Made by a program: the position numbers and the translations under genes. This document shows positions 40,032 to 49,361 of a DNA stretch of 64,000 nt, piece by piece. The stretch is from contig NZ_CP143423.1 of NCBI RefSeq assembly GCF_014337925.2, positions 2,448,501 through 2,512,500 on the forward strand, given 5' to 3'. Under the pieces are notes generated by a model. That model ran no database searches, had not been told where the DNA came from, and was given only the letters and a program-made list of their open reading frames with translations. The stretch is from Roseobacter fucihabitans (GTDB taxonomy: Bacteria; Pseudomonadota; Alphaproteobacteria; Rhodobacterales; Rhodobacteraceae). Position 1 is the stretch's first letter. The number at the start of each line of letters is the position of its first letter.

Positions 40032-40622
40032 TTATTCGCTGTAGGCCGCTTTGCGATCTGTATCGCTCAGGACCTGGGGGGGGGTAACCGGCGTGCCGTT
40101 TTGCTCAAAAAACGGGCTTTTACGCGCTGTCCCGGACATATAGGCCGACAGGGAGCGCTTGATCAGCCCGCCCATCATGCGCGCCAGCCCCCTGTCTTTG
40201 CGGGGCCGGCCCATTTCAGGCAGCGCCATTTTGGTAAATCCCTGCGTTGTGACCGGGCCAAAGGCGTCAATCCGGGCAAAAAGCGGGCGCCACATCCCGG
40301 CCAGTGGCATTTTTGGCGTGCCCACCGTATTGGCCAGCGGCGTGTTGCAACACGCCGCATACCAGCGATGCAACCCCTTGGGACCCATGCGCAAACAGGC
40401 GATATGCTCCGCCCCATCCGTGATCTCTATCTTGGCGGGCAGCACTTGCACCAATGGCGTGCCGCCGCCCGGTTCCAGCGCGCCCAAGCGCCCCATATGG
40501 CGCGCAAAGGCGCGACAATCCTGGCAATAACAGATCAGATGACACCCGGTTTCGGGCGACACATCATGCAACACGCCCTTTAACGTACCGCAGGTACAGG
40601 AGAAATCCACGTCGTCCGTCAT
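40032..40622 (-). CDS. DUF6151-family protein (GFA-like cysteine motif)
   Basis: A 196-residue protein. The N-terminal FSCTCGTLKGVLHDV and CHLICYCQDCRAFARHMG give Cys pairs like the zinc sites of glutathione-dependent formaldehyde-activating (GFA) proteins, and WYAACCNTPLANT adds the later Cys pair. I recognise it as the DUF6151 type; function unknown. The start ATG at 40622 is preferred over a longer frame. A run of nine G (40076-40084 area) encodes part of the C-terminal TPP segment and could slip. Confidence 0.82.
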   Translation of the reverse strand: MTDDVDFSCTCGTLKGVLHDVSPETGCHLICYCQDCRAFARHMGRLGALEPGGGTPLVQVLPAKIEITDGAEHIACLRMGPKGLHRWYAACCNTPLANTVGTPKMPLAGMWRPLFARIDAFGPVTTQGFTKMALPEMGRPRKDRGLARMMGGLIKRSLSAYMSGTARKSPFFEQNGTPVTPPQVLSDTDRKAAYSE

Positions 40623-40715
40623 GCCCGACCCCTTGGATGAATGTTCATACCGCGCAGCGTCCCTGTTGGACGCCGCGCCGCATTTCACATTGTATCTAAG
40701 GCTGCTTGGATCTTG

Positions 40716-42149
40716 TCACAAGCCCTTGGCGCGGTAGCTGGCCGCGACCTTGCCGATGGCCACCAGATAGGCAGCGGTGCGCAGATCACCGACGTCATCG
40801 CGCGAATGCCAGACCTCGGCCATGGACTGATAGGCAATACGCATGGTGTCATCCAGACCCGAGCGCACCAGTTCCAACTCGCCCGCGCCGCGCAGATATT
40901 GCTCTTTGAAGCCCGGGCTCAACGACCAGCCAAGCTCCTTGTCCTTGCTCAGACGTTCAAGTTCGTCCAGCAACAACTGGTGACGCGATTCCTCCTGGCG
41001 CCGGCCCATCCGGCCAAAGCGGATGTGGCTGAGGTTCTTGACCCACTCGAAGTAACTCACCGTCACCCCGCCCGCGTTGGCATACATGTCCGGGATCATC
41101 ACCACGCCCTTTTCGCGCAGGATCTGATCCGCGCCCGCCGTCACCGGCCCATTGGCTGCCTCAATGATCAGCGGGGCCTTGATCTGGTCGGCATTGCCGA
41201 GGTTGATCACACCTTCAAGCGCCGCCGGGATCAGAATGTCGCATTCCTCCTCCAGCACTTTTGCGCCCTCCTTAACCATATGCATGTCGGAATACCCCGC
41301 GATGCCGCCGTGCTTGGCAATCCAGTCACGCACCCGGTCAACATCCAGCCCCTCCGGGTTGAACAACGCCCCGTCGCGCTCGATGATGCCAACAATCGTG
41401 CAGCCGTCTTCTTCGTCCAGAAATTTCGCCGCGTGATAGCCCACGTTGCCAAGCCCCTGCACGATGACCCGCTTGCCATCCAGATCACCGCTCATCCCGG
41501 CTTTCTTGACGCCTGTGTCGTCACGAAAGAACGCCCGCAACGCATATTGAACACCGCGACCCGTCGCCTCGACACGGCCCGCGATACCGCCTGCGTTGAT
41601 CGGTTTGCCTGTCACACAGGCGTTGCCGTTGATGTCGGTCGTGTGCATGCGCTTGTATTGATCCGCGATCCAGGCCATTTCACGCTCGCCTGTTCCCATG
41701 TCGGGGGCGGGCACGTTCTGGCTGGGGTTGATCAGATCACGCTTGATCAACTCATAGGCAAACCGCCGGGTGATCTGTTCCATCTCATGTTCATCATATT
41801 CGCGCGGATCGACACATAACCCGCCCTTGGAGCCGCCAAAGGGGGCCTCCACCAGCGCGCATTTATAGGTCATCAGGGCTGCGAGCGCCTCGACCTCATC
41901 CTGATTGACACCAAGCGAAAACCGGATGCCGCCCTTGACCGGTTCCATATGTTCGGAATGCACCGAGCGATAGCCGGTAAAGGTCTGGATCTTGCCGCGC
42001 AGGCGCACACCGAAGCGCACAGTGTAGGTCGCGTTACAAACGCGGATCTTTTCCTCCAGCCCCGGCGACAAATCCATCAGGCTGACCGCCCGGTTGAACA
42101 TCTGATCGACGCTTTCTCTGAAGCTTGGTTCTTTGCTGTGCTGGTTCAA
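40716..42149 (-). CDS. gdhA: Glutamate dehydrogenase (Glu/Leu/Phe/Val dehydrogenase family)
   Basis: A 477-residue enzyme interconverting glutamate and 2-oxoglutarate with ammonia. The substrate site is KCALVEAPFGGSKGGLCVDP near residue 95, with the catalytic Lys in GGSKGG; VPAPDMGTGEREMAWIAD follows. The Rossmann domain has VIVQGLGNVGYHAAKF near 225. The C-terminal part includes ANAGGVTVSYFEWVKNL. Coenzyme preference cannot be read with confidence. It has a 260-bp upstream gap for its promoter. Confidence 0.95.
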   Translation of the reverse strand: MNQHSKEPSFRESVDQMFNRAVSLMDLSPGLEEKIRVCNATYTVRFGVRLRGKIQTFTGYRSVHSEHMEPVKGGIRFSLGVNQDEVEALAALMTYKCALVEAPFGGSKGGLCVDPREYDEHEMEQITRRFAYELIKRDLINPSQNVPAPDMGTGEREMAWIADQYKRMHTTDINGNACVTGKPINAGGIAGRVEATGRGVQYALRAFFRDDTGVKKAGMSGDLDGKRVIVQGLGNVGYHAAKFLDEEDGCTIVGIIERDGALFNPEGLDVDRVRDWIAKHGGIAGYSDMHMVKEGAKVLEEECDILIPAALEGVINLGNADQIKAPLIIEAANGPVTAGADQILREKGVVMIPDMYANAGGVTVSYFEWVKNLSHIRFGRMGRRQEESRHQLLLDELERLSKDKELGWSLSPGFKEQYLRGAGELELVRSGLDDTMRIAYQSMAEVWHSRDDVGDLRTAAYLVAIGKVAASYRAKGL

Positions 42150-42493
42150 TGTCTTTCTCCTGCTGGAAAATCAGTGTTTCGAATTTGGCGACAATGCCAC
42201 CCTAGGTTGGCGAGTCGTTCTTTGCCAGTTTTTTGGGCGTTTCATGAAAATGAAATGAATTTTACCCGGAAAACCGTAGTTTTCTGCGTAAAAACAGATG
42301 GCTGCCGCGCTTTACCGGAGTTTTGAGACGTCAAAACCTGTTCAAGGTGATCTAAAACCGAACTAAATTCCGATCTCCCGCCCCCTCCTTCGCCCGGTTT
42401 TCGCCACAAATGCCCCTGATACTCGTTGAGTTCATGAAACACCTTGCGGTGCCGCGACCTCACTCGAGCGGCCCCGCAAAGACAGGAGCCTGC
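42150..42493. other. Intergenic region between divergent gdhA and TadG-like gene
   Basis: About 344 bp that must hold both promoters. It contains AT-rich stretches such as TTTTCATGAAAATGAAATGAAT near its middle, a suitable promoter region. Two further in-frame ATG codons for the TadG-like gene lie here (42434 and 42410), but they have poorer ribosome sites. No other gene is seen. Confidence 0.35.
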
Positions 42494-44215
42494 GTGCAGC
42501 CCAAACCCACAAAACGTCTGATCCGCAAAAGGATAGCCCTGTTTTGGCGTGCCGAGGACGGTGTTTTGACGCTCTTCACTATCTTCATGATGTTCATGCT
42601 ATTGATGGTTTGCGGCATTGCGGTGGACCTCATGCGCAATGAAATGGAACGGGTGAAGGTTCAGAACACGCTGGACCGCGCGATTCTGGCAGCCGCCGAT
42701 TTGCAACAGACGCTCGATCCTCAGGTGGTGGTCACGGATTATTTCGAAAAGGCCGGGATCAGCGAATATCTCGGCGCGGTCACGGTGACGCCGGGAGACA
42801 ACCTGCCAACCAATTACTTCCGCACGGTGTCCGCTTCGGCGCGCGCGCGCACCGCTTCGCCCTATATGGCGATGACCGGCGTCAATGATTTGCCGCTCTA
42901 TGTGTCCGGCCGGGCCGAGGAGGTCGTGAGCAATCTGGAGATTTCGCTGGTGCTGGACGTGTCGGGTTCGATGAATTCCAACAGCCGATTGGTGAACCTG
43001 AAAAAAGCGGCCAAGGATTTTGTCGATCAAGTCGTCAACAACAGCCTGGATGGGCGCATGGCCATTTCGATCATCCCCTATGCCACGCAGGTCTCCATCC
43101 CCGATAATGTCGCCGATGTTTTTGATCTGGAGGGGATCAACGCCCATTCTAACTGCATCAATTTCACGGCGGATGATTTTGACACGGCGGCGATGCGCCT
43201 GCCCTCGCCGGAGGCCGGTGCGCCCGCCGTGACGCCTTATGAACGCACGATGCATTTTGATCCCTGGACCTATCGAAGCGCGCTGAGCCAGGGTGACGGG
43301 CGATACGCCAACCCGCATGCGCTGGTCTCGAGGCCCGTTTGCGAAGCGAATGACGCACGTGAAATATTGGTCCTGCAAAAGGATCGCGACATCTTGAAAA
43401 ACTACATCGACGCGCTCACGGCACGCGGCAATACCTCCATCGACATCGGGATGAAATGGGGGACCGCGTTGCTGGACCCGAGCCTGCAACCGCTGGTGGA
43501 TGACCTCATTACGGATAACACCGTGTCGGCCCAATTTGACGCGCGCCCCGCCCCCTATGATTCCGACGAATACCTAAAGGTCATCGTGCTGATGACGGAT
43601 GGCGAAAACACCAGCCAGTATTACATCGAGGAAGGCTACCGCGCAGGCCAGACCGACATCTGGTGGAACACGCGCGAGCAGACATATTCCGCTTATGACG
43701 CGGAGAATCAGCGGTTCTATTATTCGCGCCATTTCGACACGGACGGCGACGGAAATGTGCAGGGGAACGACCGTTGGGGACGCGCGCCCTATGGCTGTGA
43801 CAACCCGTCTAATTCGAGAAACCGCGACGATTGGAACTGCGAACCGGATGCGGCAAATGGCGGGGCGTATAATATCAGCTTTCCAGGCCTCTGGGCGCAC
43901 ACCCCGATCCGGGAGAATTATTATCAGAACTACAGCGACTGGCAGTCGGGTGCCGCCAACAGATGGTATTACAACGTCTTTGACAGCGTCGGTTCAACCA
44001 CCAAGAACACCCGCACAGACGACATCTGCGATCAGGCCAAAGAAGCCGGTGTGGTGGTGTTCACCATCGGTTTCGAGGCCCCGGAAAATGGCCAAACGGT
44101 CCTGAAGAACTGCGCCAGTTCGGCCAGCCATTATTTCGATGTCGATGGCCTGGAAATCGCCGATGCCTTCACCGCTATTGCACATGAGATCACCCAGTTG
44201 AGGCTCACGCAATGA
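42494..44215 (+). CDS. TadG-like pilus assembly protein with VWA domain
   Basis: A 573-residue protein. A short cytoplasmic start is followed by a TadE/TadG-type membrane helix (LFTIFMMFMLLMVCGIAVDL, about residues 27-46). A von Willebrand A domain begins near 150 with the MIDAS motif LVLDVSGSMNS and a second acidic loop VLMTDGENTSQYY. A Tyr/Asn/Arg-rich insert of about 120 residues follows. The end reads TIGFEAPENGQTVLKNCASS. The GTG at 42494 has AGGAG five bases upstream and is preferred over ATG at 42434. Probably surface-exposed and part of a Tad-type pilus. Overlaps the next gene by ATGA. Confidence 0.85.
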   Translation: MQPKPTKRLIRKRIALFWRAEDGVLTLFTIFMMFMLLMVCGIAVDLMRNEMERVKVQNTLDRAILAAADLQQTLDPQVVVTDYFEKAGISEYLGAVTVTPGDNLPTNYFRTVSASARARTASPYMAMTGVNDLPLYVSGRAEEVVSNLEISLVLDVSGSMNSNSRLVNLKKAAKDFVDQVVNNSLDGRMAISIIPYATQVSIPDNVADVFDLEGINAHSNCINFTADDFDTAAMRLPSPEAGAPAVTPYERTMHFDPWTYRSALSQGDGRYANPHALVSRPVCEANDAREILVLQKDRDILKNYIDALTARGNTSIDIGMKWGTALLDPSLQPLVDDLITDNTVSAQFDARPAPYDSDEYLKVIVLMTDGENTSQYYIEEGYRAGQTDIWWNTREQTYSAYDAENQRFYYSRHFDTDGDGNVQGNDRWGRAPYGCDNPSNSRNRDDWNCEPDAANGGAYNISFPGLWAHTPIRENYYQNYSDWQSGAANRWYYNVFDSVGSTTKNTRTDDICDQAKEAGVVVFTIGFEAPENGQTVLKNCASSASHYFDVDGLEIADAFTAIAHEITQLRLTQ

Positions 44216-44748
44216 ACCGTTGCGCCAAAAAGCATCTGGGCCGGTTTGCCCGCGAGGAAGACGGGCAAATGGCTATCGAATTCGTGATCCTCGTGCCGCT
44301 GATCTTCACGATATTCCTCTCCTCCATCGAGTTGGGTATCTATTCGATGCGCCAGATGTGGATGGAACGGGGGCTGGAGATCGCCGTGCGCTCTGTGCGC
44401 CTGAGCACCGGCAACGCGCCCCAGCATGATGAATTGAAACAGATGGTCTGCGATCAGGCCCCGTTCCTGCCCGATTGCGTGAACCGGTTGAAACTGGAAA
44501 TGACCCCGATCACGCCGACGGGGTTTGTCGGGCTGCCCCCGACCGCGGATTGCGTGGACACCAGCGAAGAGGTCAACCCGCCGCGCACCTTTGTTCAGGG
44601 GGGCAATCACGATCTGATGCTGATCCGCGCCTGTCTGGTGTTTGATCCCGTCATCCCCACAACCGGTCTGGGATTTGAATTTGACCAACAAGAGGGCCTG
44701 CCCCGCATGACCGCCATGTCGGCCTTTGTGCAGGAACCCAACCAATGA
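44212..44748 (+). CDS. TadE-like pilus assembly protein
   Basis: A 178-residue protein. Basic N-terminus, then the TadE signature EDGQMAIEFVILVPLIFTIF with the Glu of pseudopilin-like processing, and one membrane helix at about residues 22-45. Three Cys in the C-terminal half (VCDQAPFLPDCVNRL, TADCVD) suggest a disulphide outside the membrane. It overlaps both neighbours by four bases and forms one operon with them. Confidence 0.85.
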   Translation: MNRCAKKHLGRFAREEDGQMAIEFVILVPLIFTIFLSSIELGIYSMRQMWMERGLEIAVRSVRLSTGNAPQHDELKQMVCDQAPFLPDCVNRLKLEMTPITPTGFVGLPPTADCVDTSEEVNPPRTFVQGGNHDLMLIRACLVFDPVIPTTGLGFEFDQQEGLPRMTAMSAFVQEPNQ

Positions 44749-45299
44749 TCGCCGCGCTGCAAACCCTGCGCCTTTGGGTCAAGCGTTTTGCGCGCGGTGA
44801 AGAGGGCAATGTCACAATCGAATTCGTGATCATATGCCCGCTGATGTTCTGGACGCATATGGCGATGTACACCTATTTCGATGCCTTCAAAGAGCAGACG
44901 ATCAACCAGAAAGCCGCCTTTACCGTCGCGGATCTGATCTCTCGACAGGCCGTTGTGAATGCCGCCTTCATCGATGGATCGCACTCGGTTTTTAACACAT
45001 TAGTGCGCTCTAATACCGCCACCGCCATTCGCGTCACCAGTGTGAGTTATGACGCCGAAGAGGATGAATATTCCGTGCTCTGGTCACAGCAGCGCGGCGC
45101 GGACGGGGTCCTTACCACCGAGACGGTCAGGGATTGGCACGCCTATCTGCCGGTGATGTATGACACGGCCACGGTGATTGTGGTGGAAACATGGTCCGGG
45201 TTCAGCCCCGTGTTCAAGATCGGGATGGCCGAGCGGACATTGCATAATTTCACCTTCACGCGGCCGCGCTATTCGCCCTCGGTGGGCTGGGAGGCCTGA
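44745..45299 (+). CDS. TadE-like pilus assembly protein, second copy
   Basis: A 184-residue protein with the same layout as the gene before it: RGEEGNVTIEFVIICPLMFW is the TadE-type helix at about residues 22-42, followed by a soluble part with TVADLISRQAVVNAAF and RDWHAYLPVMYDTATVIVVE. It is the last of a three-gene operon of Tad-like minor components. None of the Tad motor, secretin or prepilin peptidase genes is in the window. Confidence 0.83.
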   Translation: MIAALQTLRLWVKRFARGEEGNVTIEFVIICPLMFWTHMAMYTYFDAFKEQTINQKAAFTVADLISRQAVVNAAFIDGSHSVFNTLVRSNTATAIRVTSVSYDAEEDEYSVLWSQQRGADGVLTTETVRDWHAYLPVMYDTATVIVVETWSGFSPVFKIGMAERTLHNFTFTRPRYSPSVGWEA

Positions 45300-45307
45300 G
45301 GGCGCGG

Positions 45308-45796
45308 TTAAATCCCGTCGCGCTCCGCCAGCATGACGGCGATGATTTCGGACATGTATTTGGTCTGACGCCCCGGCGTCATGCCCCCGATGCCGACGCG
45401 ACGCCCGACCCGCCACCACAATCCGGGGCGCCATTTGCGCGCGTCCGGTTGATCCAGACGCAGCAAGAACCCGTTTGAGGGCTTAAACGCGAAGGTTCCC
45501 CGGTCAATGGAGATGATGTTATCCATCCGCGCGATCACGATGCCGCCACTGTCGCGCAGCTCGTCTCGGGTCAGTTCCAAACGATGCCCGGTGGAGCGGC
45601 GCATCGCATCCGCCATCATCAGCGAAATCACCCCCAGAGCGATCAGAAACACCCGCCAGCCAATGGAGGGCGGTGACATGAACGCCACATAGATCACCAA
45701 CACACCCAGAAACCCAAGCATACCTATGCCCAGAAACCGCCGCCCCGCAGAGGCGGCAACGGTAGCGAGGATTTCCGGCTCGGTTGTGTCTTGCAT
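45308..45796 (-). CDS. Membrane protein with two helices, unknown function
   Basis: A 162-residue protein. Two membrane segments in the N-terminal half (about residues 22-40 and 46-63: LGFLGVLVIYVAFMS, WRVFLIALGVISLMM) are followed by a cytoplasmic beta-rich domain reading LTRDELRDSGGIVIARMDNI and FAFKPSNGFLLRLDQPDARK, similar in style to PH-like membrane domains. Not recognised further. It is convergent with the Tad-like operon (8-bp gap). Confidence 0.72.
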   Translation of the reverse strand: MQDTTEPEILATVAASAGRRFLGIGMLGFLGVLVIYVAFMSPPSIGWRVFLIALGVISLMMADAMRRSTGHRLELTRDELRDSGGIVIARMDNIISIDRGTFAFKPSNGFLLRLDQPDARKWRPGLWWRVGRRVGIGGMTPGRQTKYMSEIIAVMLAERDGI

Positions 45797-45874
45797 CAGG
45801 GTCTGGCTCTCTTTTGCGTGCTACCGCCTCCTACCCCGCGCCGCGCTTGCCTCACAAGCGAAAACGCGACGCCT

Positions 45875-47005
45875 TCAGCTGCGCTGCGCCAATCCGGGCA
45901 TCAGATGAAACAGGCTGCCGGGTCGATAGCTTGGCAGGCTGGCCAGCCGCATCCGCGCACTGTCATCAAGATCGCGGGTGTGCTCGGGGCCCGCGCGCCA
46001 TTGCAACAGCCGCTTGAAAATGCGGTACATCAAACCTCTGCGCGCCATTTGGCAGCTGTGTACAACCGCATCGGTTTTACCGGCCGCCAGCTTCACGCCG
46101 GGCCTGAGCCTCAAACCGCCCAAACCAGCCCCCTCCCATATCCATGACAGGGTCATCGCGCTCAGCGGACAGGCCGCGCCCACGCCCCCCACAATTCCGT
46201 GATCGCCGACAAACCACGTCTGCTGATAGGCTCGGGCCGGACCTTCGTCACCGCCGTTCAAGCCTGGATGATCGCTATCAGCGGACAGATTTTCCCAAAG
46301 GCTGGGTTTGTAAAAAACCCGCCTTTCATCCAGCGCAACCGCGTGGCGCGCGGATTCCACCAGATGGGAAAGCCGCGTGTCGTGAAATTCATACCGCTTG
46401 TTCCACCACCGCGCGATGCGCCCAAACAGGCTTTCAGGAATACCCAAAGCCCCCACCGTGTCCCAGACCCCCAGATAAGCAATGCGTACCAAGCCGCTGT
46501 CGTCCCCGCGTGCGATGACGTCCGCCTGGCTGGTGGCGATATGCGGCGAGAGTTTACGCCGCATCGCGCGAATATGGGGCGCATCAGGTGTGTTTTGCGG
46601 CCCGCGCAGACGATAGAGGCGAAAGGCGCGCGCCACATTGGCATCTGTGGGAAATTGCACGATGCCGCATTTACGGATCATCCCCACCAGTGAGCGCGCC
46701 GTATAGGCCCCGCGCGAAAACCCGAAAATCATGATCTTGTCACCGGGTTGATAGGTTTTGCACAAGGCCGCATAGGCCGCCTTGATGTTGCGGTTCAGCC
46801 CCCACCCGAACAAGCCGCCGCCTATTTTGTCGATCCAGCGGTCCAACCGGCCCGTGTGACCCTTGCCCGTGCCGACCCCCTGAAAGTAAAACACTTTCTG
46901 GCTGTCGCTGCGCGCACAGTCTTGTGACAGGCGCAGCACATGGGTGCCGCCGCCCATCTGTGCAGAATTCCAGGTACCGTCGCAGAAAATCGCGATATAT
47001 GCCAT
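45875..47005 (-). CDS. DUF2235 alpha/beta hydrolase (Tle1-like)
   Basis: A 376-residue protein of the DUF2235 family, which includes the type VI phospholipase effector Tle1. The N-terminus IAIFCDGTWNSAQMGGGTHV and the nucleophile motif IFGFSRGAYTARSLVGM (about residue 95, GxSxG) are clear. Later DTVGALGIPE and WFVGDHGIVGGVG carry likely triad Asp and His. No signal peptide and no VgrG, PAAR or immunity gene nearby, so a housekeeping lipase role is as likely as an effector role. The start ATG at 47005 is chosen because IAIFCDGTWN is the conserved beginning. Confidence 0.87.
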   Translation of the reverse strand: MAYIAIFCDGTWNSAQMGGGTHVLRLSQDCARSDSQKVFYFQGVGTGKGHTGRLDRWIDKIGGGLFGWGLNRNIKAAYAALCKTYQPGDKIMIFGFSRGAYTARSLVGMIRKCGIVQFPTDANVARAFRLYRLRGPQNTPDAPHIRAMRRKLSPHIATSQADVIARGDDSGLVRIAYLGVWDTVGALGIPESLFGRIARWWNKRYEFHDTRLSHLVESARHAVALDERRVFYKPSLWENLSADSDHPGLNGGDEGPARAYQQTWFVGDHGIVGGVGAACPLSAMTLSWIWEGAGLGGLRLRPGVKLAAGKTDAVVHSCQMARRGLMYRIFKRLLQWRAGPEHTRDLDDSARMRLASLPSYRPGSLFHLMPGLAQRS

Positions 47006-47120
47006 TTTTCGTTCCCCTTTGCGCGCTAAACTTGACAGCAGAGGGCTGAGAGGCACTTAAGGCACCGTACGGCTTGGCAACCTTTTTCCGGCGTGCAGGA
47101 CCACAAAAAGAGAGACATTG

Positions 47121-47825
47121 ATGACACCGAAAACCGTGGCACTCATCGCTTTGATCCTGGCTCTGGGGTTTGCCGTATCCCCCGTGCTGGTGGCCGATTT
47201 CAACGGCTTTGCAGAGGATCAGTTTCCGGTGCCGCAGGATGATCCCCCCGTGCAGCCGGCGGGCTATGCTTTTGCCATCTGGGGCGTGATCTATTTGTGG
47301 CTGATTGCCGGGCTGGGATTTGGGCTGTTGCGCCGGGCGCAGGACGCGGGATGGCACGCCATGCGCGCCCCGCTTTGTGTCTCGCTGGCGGTGGGCTCGG
47401 TCTGGCTGGCCGTTGCGGTGCGCAGTCCGATCTGGGCAACGATCCTGATCTGGGTGATGCTGCTCAGCGCCCTGCTTGCCCTCTACCGCGCGCCCAAACA
47501 TGATATCTGGTGGGCCGCCCTGCCCGTCGGGCTCTATGCAGGCTGGCTTAGCGCGGCGAGTTCAGTGTCGCTCGGCCTCGTGACCGCGGGCTATGGCTGG
47601 CTGGATGCTTCCACGGCCGCGCTTGTGTTTGTGTTTTTCGCGCTGGTCTTCGCCTCATCGGTCCAATCCACGCTGCGGCGCGCGCCCAGCTATGGGATCG
47701 CCGTGATCTGGGCGCTTGTCGGGATCGTGGTGCATAACCTCAGCGGGGATCAGACCGTGGCGGCGCTGGCGGCGGGCGGTGCGATTGCCCTCCTGGTGCC
47801 CACCTGGAAAGCCGCCCGCACCTGA
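47121..47825 (+). CDS. TspO-like tryptophan-rich membrane protein
   Basis: A 234-residue polytopic protein with about seven hydrophobic segments. It is rich in Trp (VIYLWLIAGLGFGL, YGWLDASTAALVF) and reads PAGYAFAIWGVIYLWLIAGL near residue 50, which resembles the PxxxFxxxWxxxY region of TspO/MBR relatives. True TspO is about 160 residues, so this is a longer relative at best. ATG at 47121 follows AGAGAGACATTG. It is convergent with der. Confidence 0.65.
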   Translation: MTPKTVALIALILALGFAVSPVLVADFNGFAEDQFPVPQDDPPVQPAGYAFAIWGVIYLWLIAGLGFGLLRRAQDAGWHAMRAPLCVSLAVGSVWLAVAVRSPIWATILIWVMLLSALLALYRAPKHDIWWAALPVGLYAGWLSAASSVSLGLVTAGYGWLDASTAALVFVFFALVFASSVQSTLRRAPSYGIAVIWALVGIVVHNLSGDQTVAALAAGGAIALLVPTWKAART

Positions 47826-47831
47826 AAGCCG

Positions 47832-49310
47832 TCACTCCCGGCGACGCCCATCTGTGTGTTTACGCAGCTTTGAAGGCGGTGCTTTCTTGCGTCCCTTATA
47901 GGGGTTGGCGTCGTTCTGCCCGCGCATCCAGAGCCGGATCGGCGTGCCGGGCATGTCGAAATCGACCCGCAGACCGTTCACCAGATAGCGGCTGTAACTC
48001 TCAGGCACCTTATCGGGATGCGAACACATCACCACAAACCCCGGAGGCCGCGTTTTGGCCTGCGTCATGTAGCGCAGCTTGATGCGTTTGCCTTGGGGGG
48101 CGGGCGGCGGATGCGCCTCGACCATACCCGCCAGCCAGCGGTTCAATTGCGCCGTCGGCACCCGGCGGTTCCAGACCTCATAGGCCCGCATAATCGCCTC
48201 TTGCAGACGATCAAGCCCGCGACCGGTCTTGGCCGACACCGTAATCAAAGGCGCGCCGCGCAACTGTGGCAACAGCCGCTCGAAGCTCTCCTTGAGCTCC
48301 TTGAGCTTGGCCTGACGGTCCTCTTCGACATCCCATTTATTCACCGCGATGACGACCGCGCGCCCCTCGCGCTCGGCCAGATCGGCAATACGCAGGTCCT
48401 GCTGCTCAAAGGGAATCTCGGCATCGAGCAGAACCACGACGACCTCGGCGAATTTCACCGCGCGCAACCCGTCACCGACGGAGAGCTTCTCAAGCTTTTC
48501 CTGAACCTTGGCCTTCTTGCGCATGCCTGCCGTATCGAAAATGCGCATCGGAACGGCGACACCATCCGGCCCCGCCCAATCCATGCGCAGCGAAATCGCA
48601 TCCCGCGTGATCCCCGCCTCCGGCCCGGTCAGCAAACGATCCTCCCCGAGGATCTGGTTGACCAGCGTGGATTTTCCCGCATTCGGGCGCCCGACCACGG
48701 CCACCTGCAAGGGTTTGGCATTGGTCGGCATCGGGATGGCGGCTTCCATGTCGCCGTCATCCTCATCAAGGGTCACATCGGTTTCAGGTGCATCTTCTGC
48801 GGCCCGTTCGGCAAACTGATCGGCCAGCGGCATCAGATGCGTATAGAGATCATTGAGACCCTCGCCGTGCTCCGCAGACAAGCGGATCGGTTCACCCAGA
48901 CCCAGCGAATAGGCCTCGATCACACCGGCATCCGCCGCCGAGCCTTCGCCCTTATTGGCGGCAAGAATCACATGGGCGGAGCGTTTGCGCAGGATGTCGG
49001 CGAACACCAGATCGGACGGCGTGATCCCCACCCGTGCATCCACCATGAAGAGGCAAATATCGGCCATATCGACAGCGCGTTCGGTGAGGCGGCGCATGCG
49101 CCCCTGAAGGCTGTCATCTGTGACCTCTTCCAGACCCGCCGTGTCAATCACCGTAAAGCGCAAATCGGCCAGACGCGCAGCCCCTTCGCGCAGATCGCGG
49201 GTGACACCGGGCTGGTCATCGACCAGCGCCAGACGCTTGCCCACCAGACGGTTGAACAGCGTGGATTTCCCCACATTGGGGCGCCCTACTATGGCGAGCG
49301 TAAAGGACAT
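47832..49310 (-). CDS. der: Ribosome-assembly GTPase Der (EngA)
   Basis: A 492-residue protein with two tandem GTPase domains and a C-terminal KH-like domain. The first domain starts [19 protein letters not shown] with DTAGLEE; the second starts [19 protein letters not shown] near residue 205 with [11 protein letters not shown] and NKWD. It acts in 50S subunit maturation. The Lys/Arg-rich tail ([20 protein letters not shown]) is common in Alphaproteobacteria. Gene order yfgM-bamB-der matches E. coli and supports all three names. Confidence 0.97.
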   Translation of the reverse strand: MSFTLAIVGRPNVGKSTLFNRLVGKRLALVDDQPGVTRDLREGAARLADLRFTVIDTAGLEEVTDDSLQGRMRRLTERAVDMADICLFMVDARVGITPSDLVFADILRKRSAHVILAANKGEGSAADAGVIEAYSLGLGEPIRLSAEHGEGLNDLYTHLMPLADQFAERAAEDAPETDVTLDEDDGDMEAAIPMPTNAKPLQVAVVGRPNAGKSTLVNQILGEDRLLTGPEAGITRDAISLRMDWAGPDGVAVPMRIFDTAGMRKKAKVQEKLEKLSVGDGLRAVKFAEVVVVLLDAEIPFEQQDLRIADLAEREGRAVVIAVNKWDVEEDRQAKLKELKESFERLLPQLRGAPLITVSAKTGRGLDRLQEAIMRAYEVWNRRVPTAQLNRWLAGMVEAHPPPAPQGKRIKLRYMTQAKTRPPGFVVMCSHPDKVPESYSRYLVNGLRVDFDMPGTPIRLWMRGQNDANPYKGRKKAPPSKLRKHTDGRRRE

Positions 49311-49361
49311 GATCGTGGCTCCGACATCCGGATTAAAAACGCGCTGTACCTTAGTTAGCGG

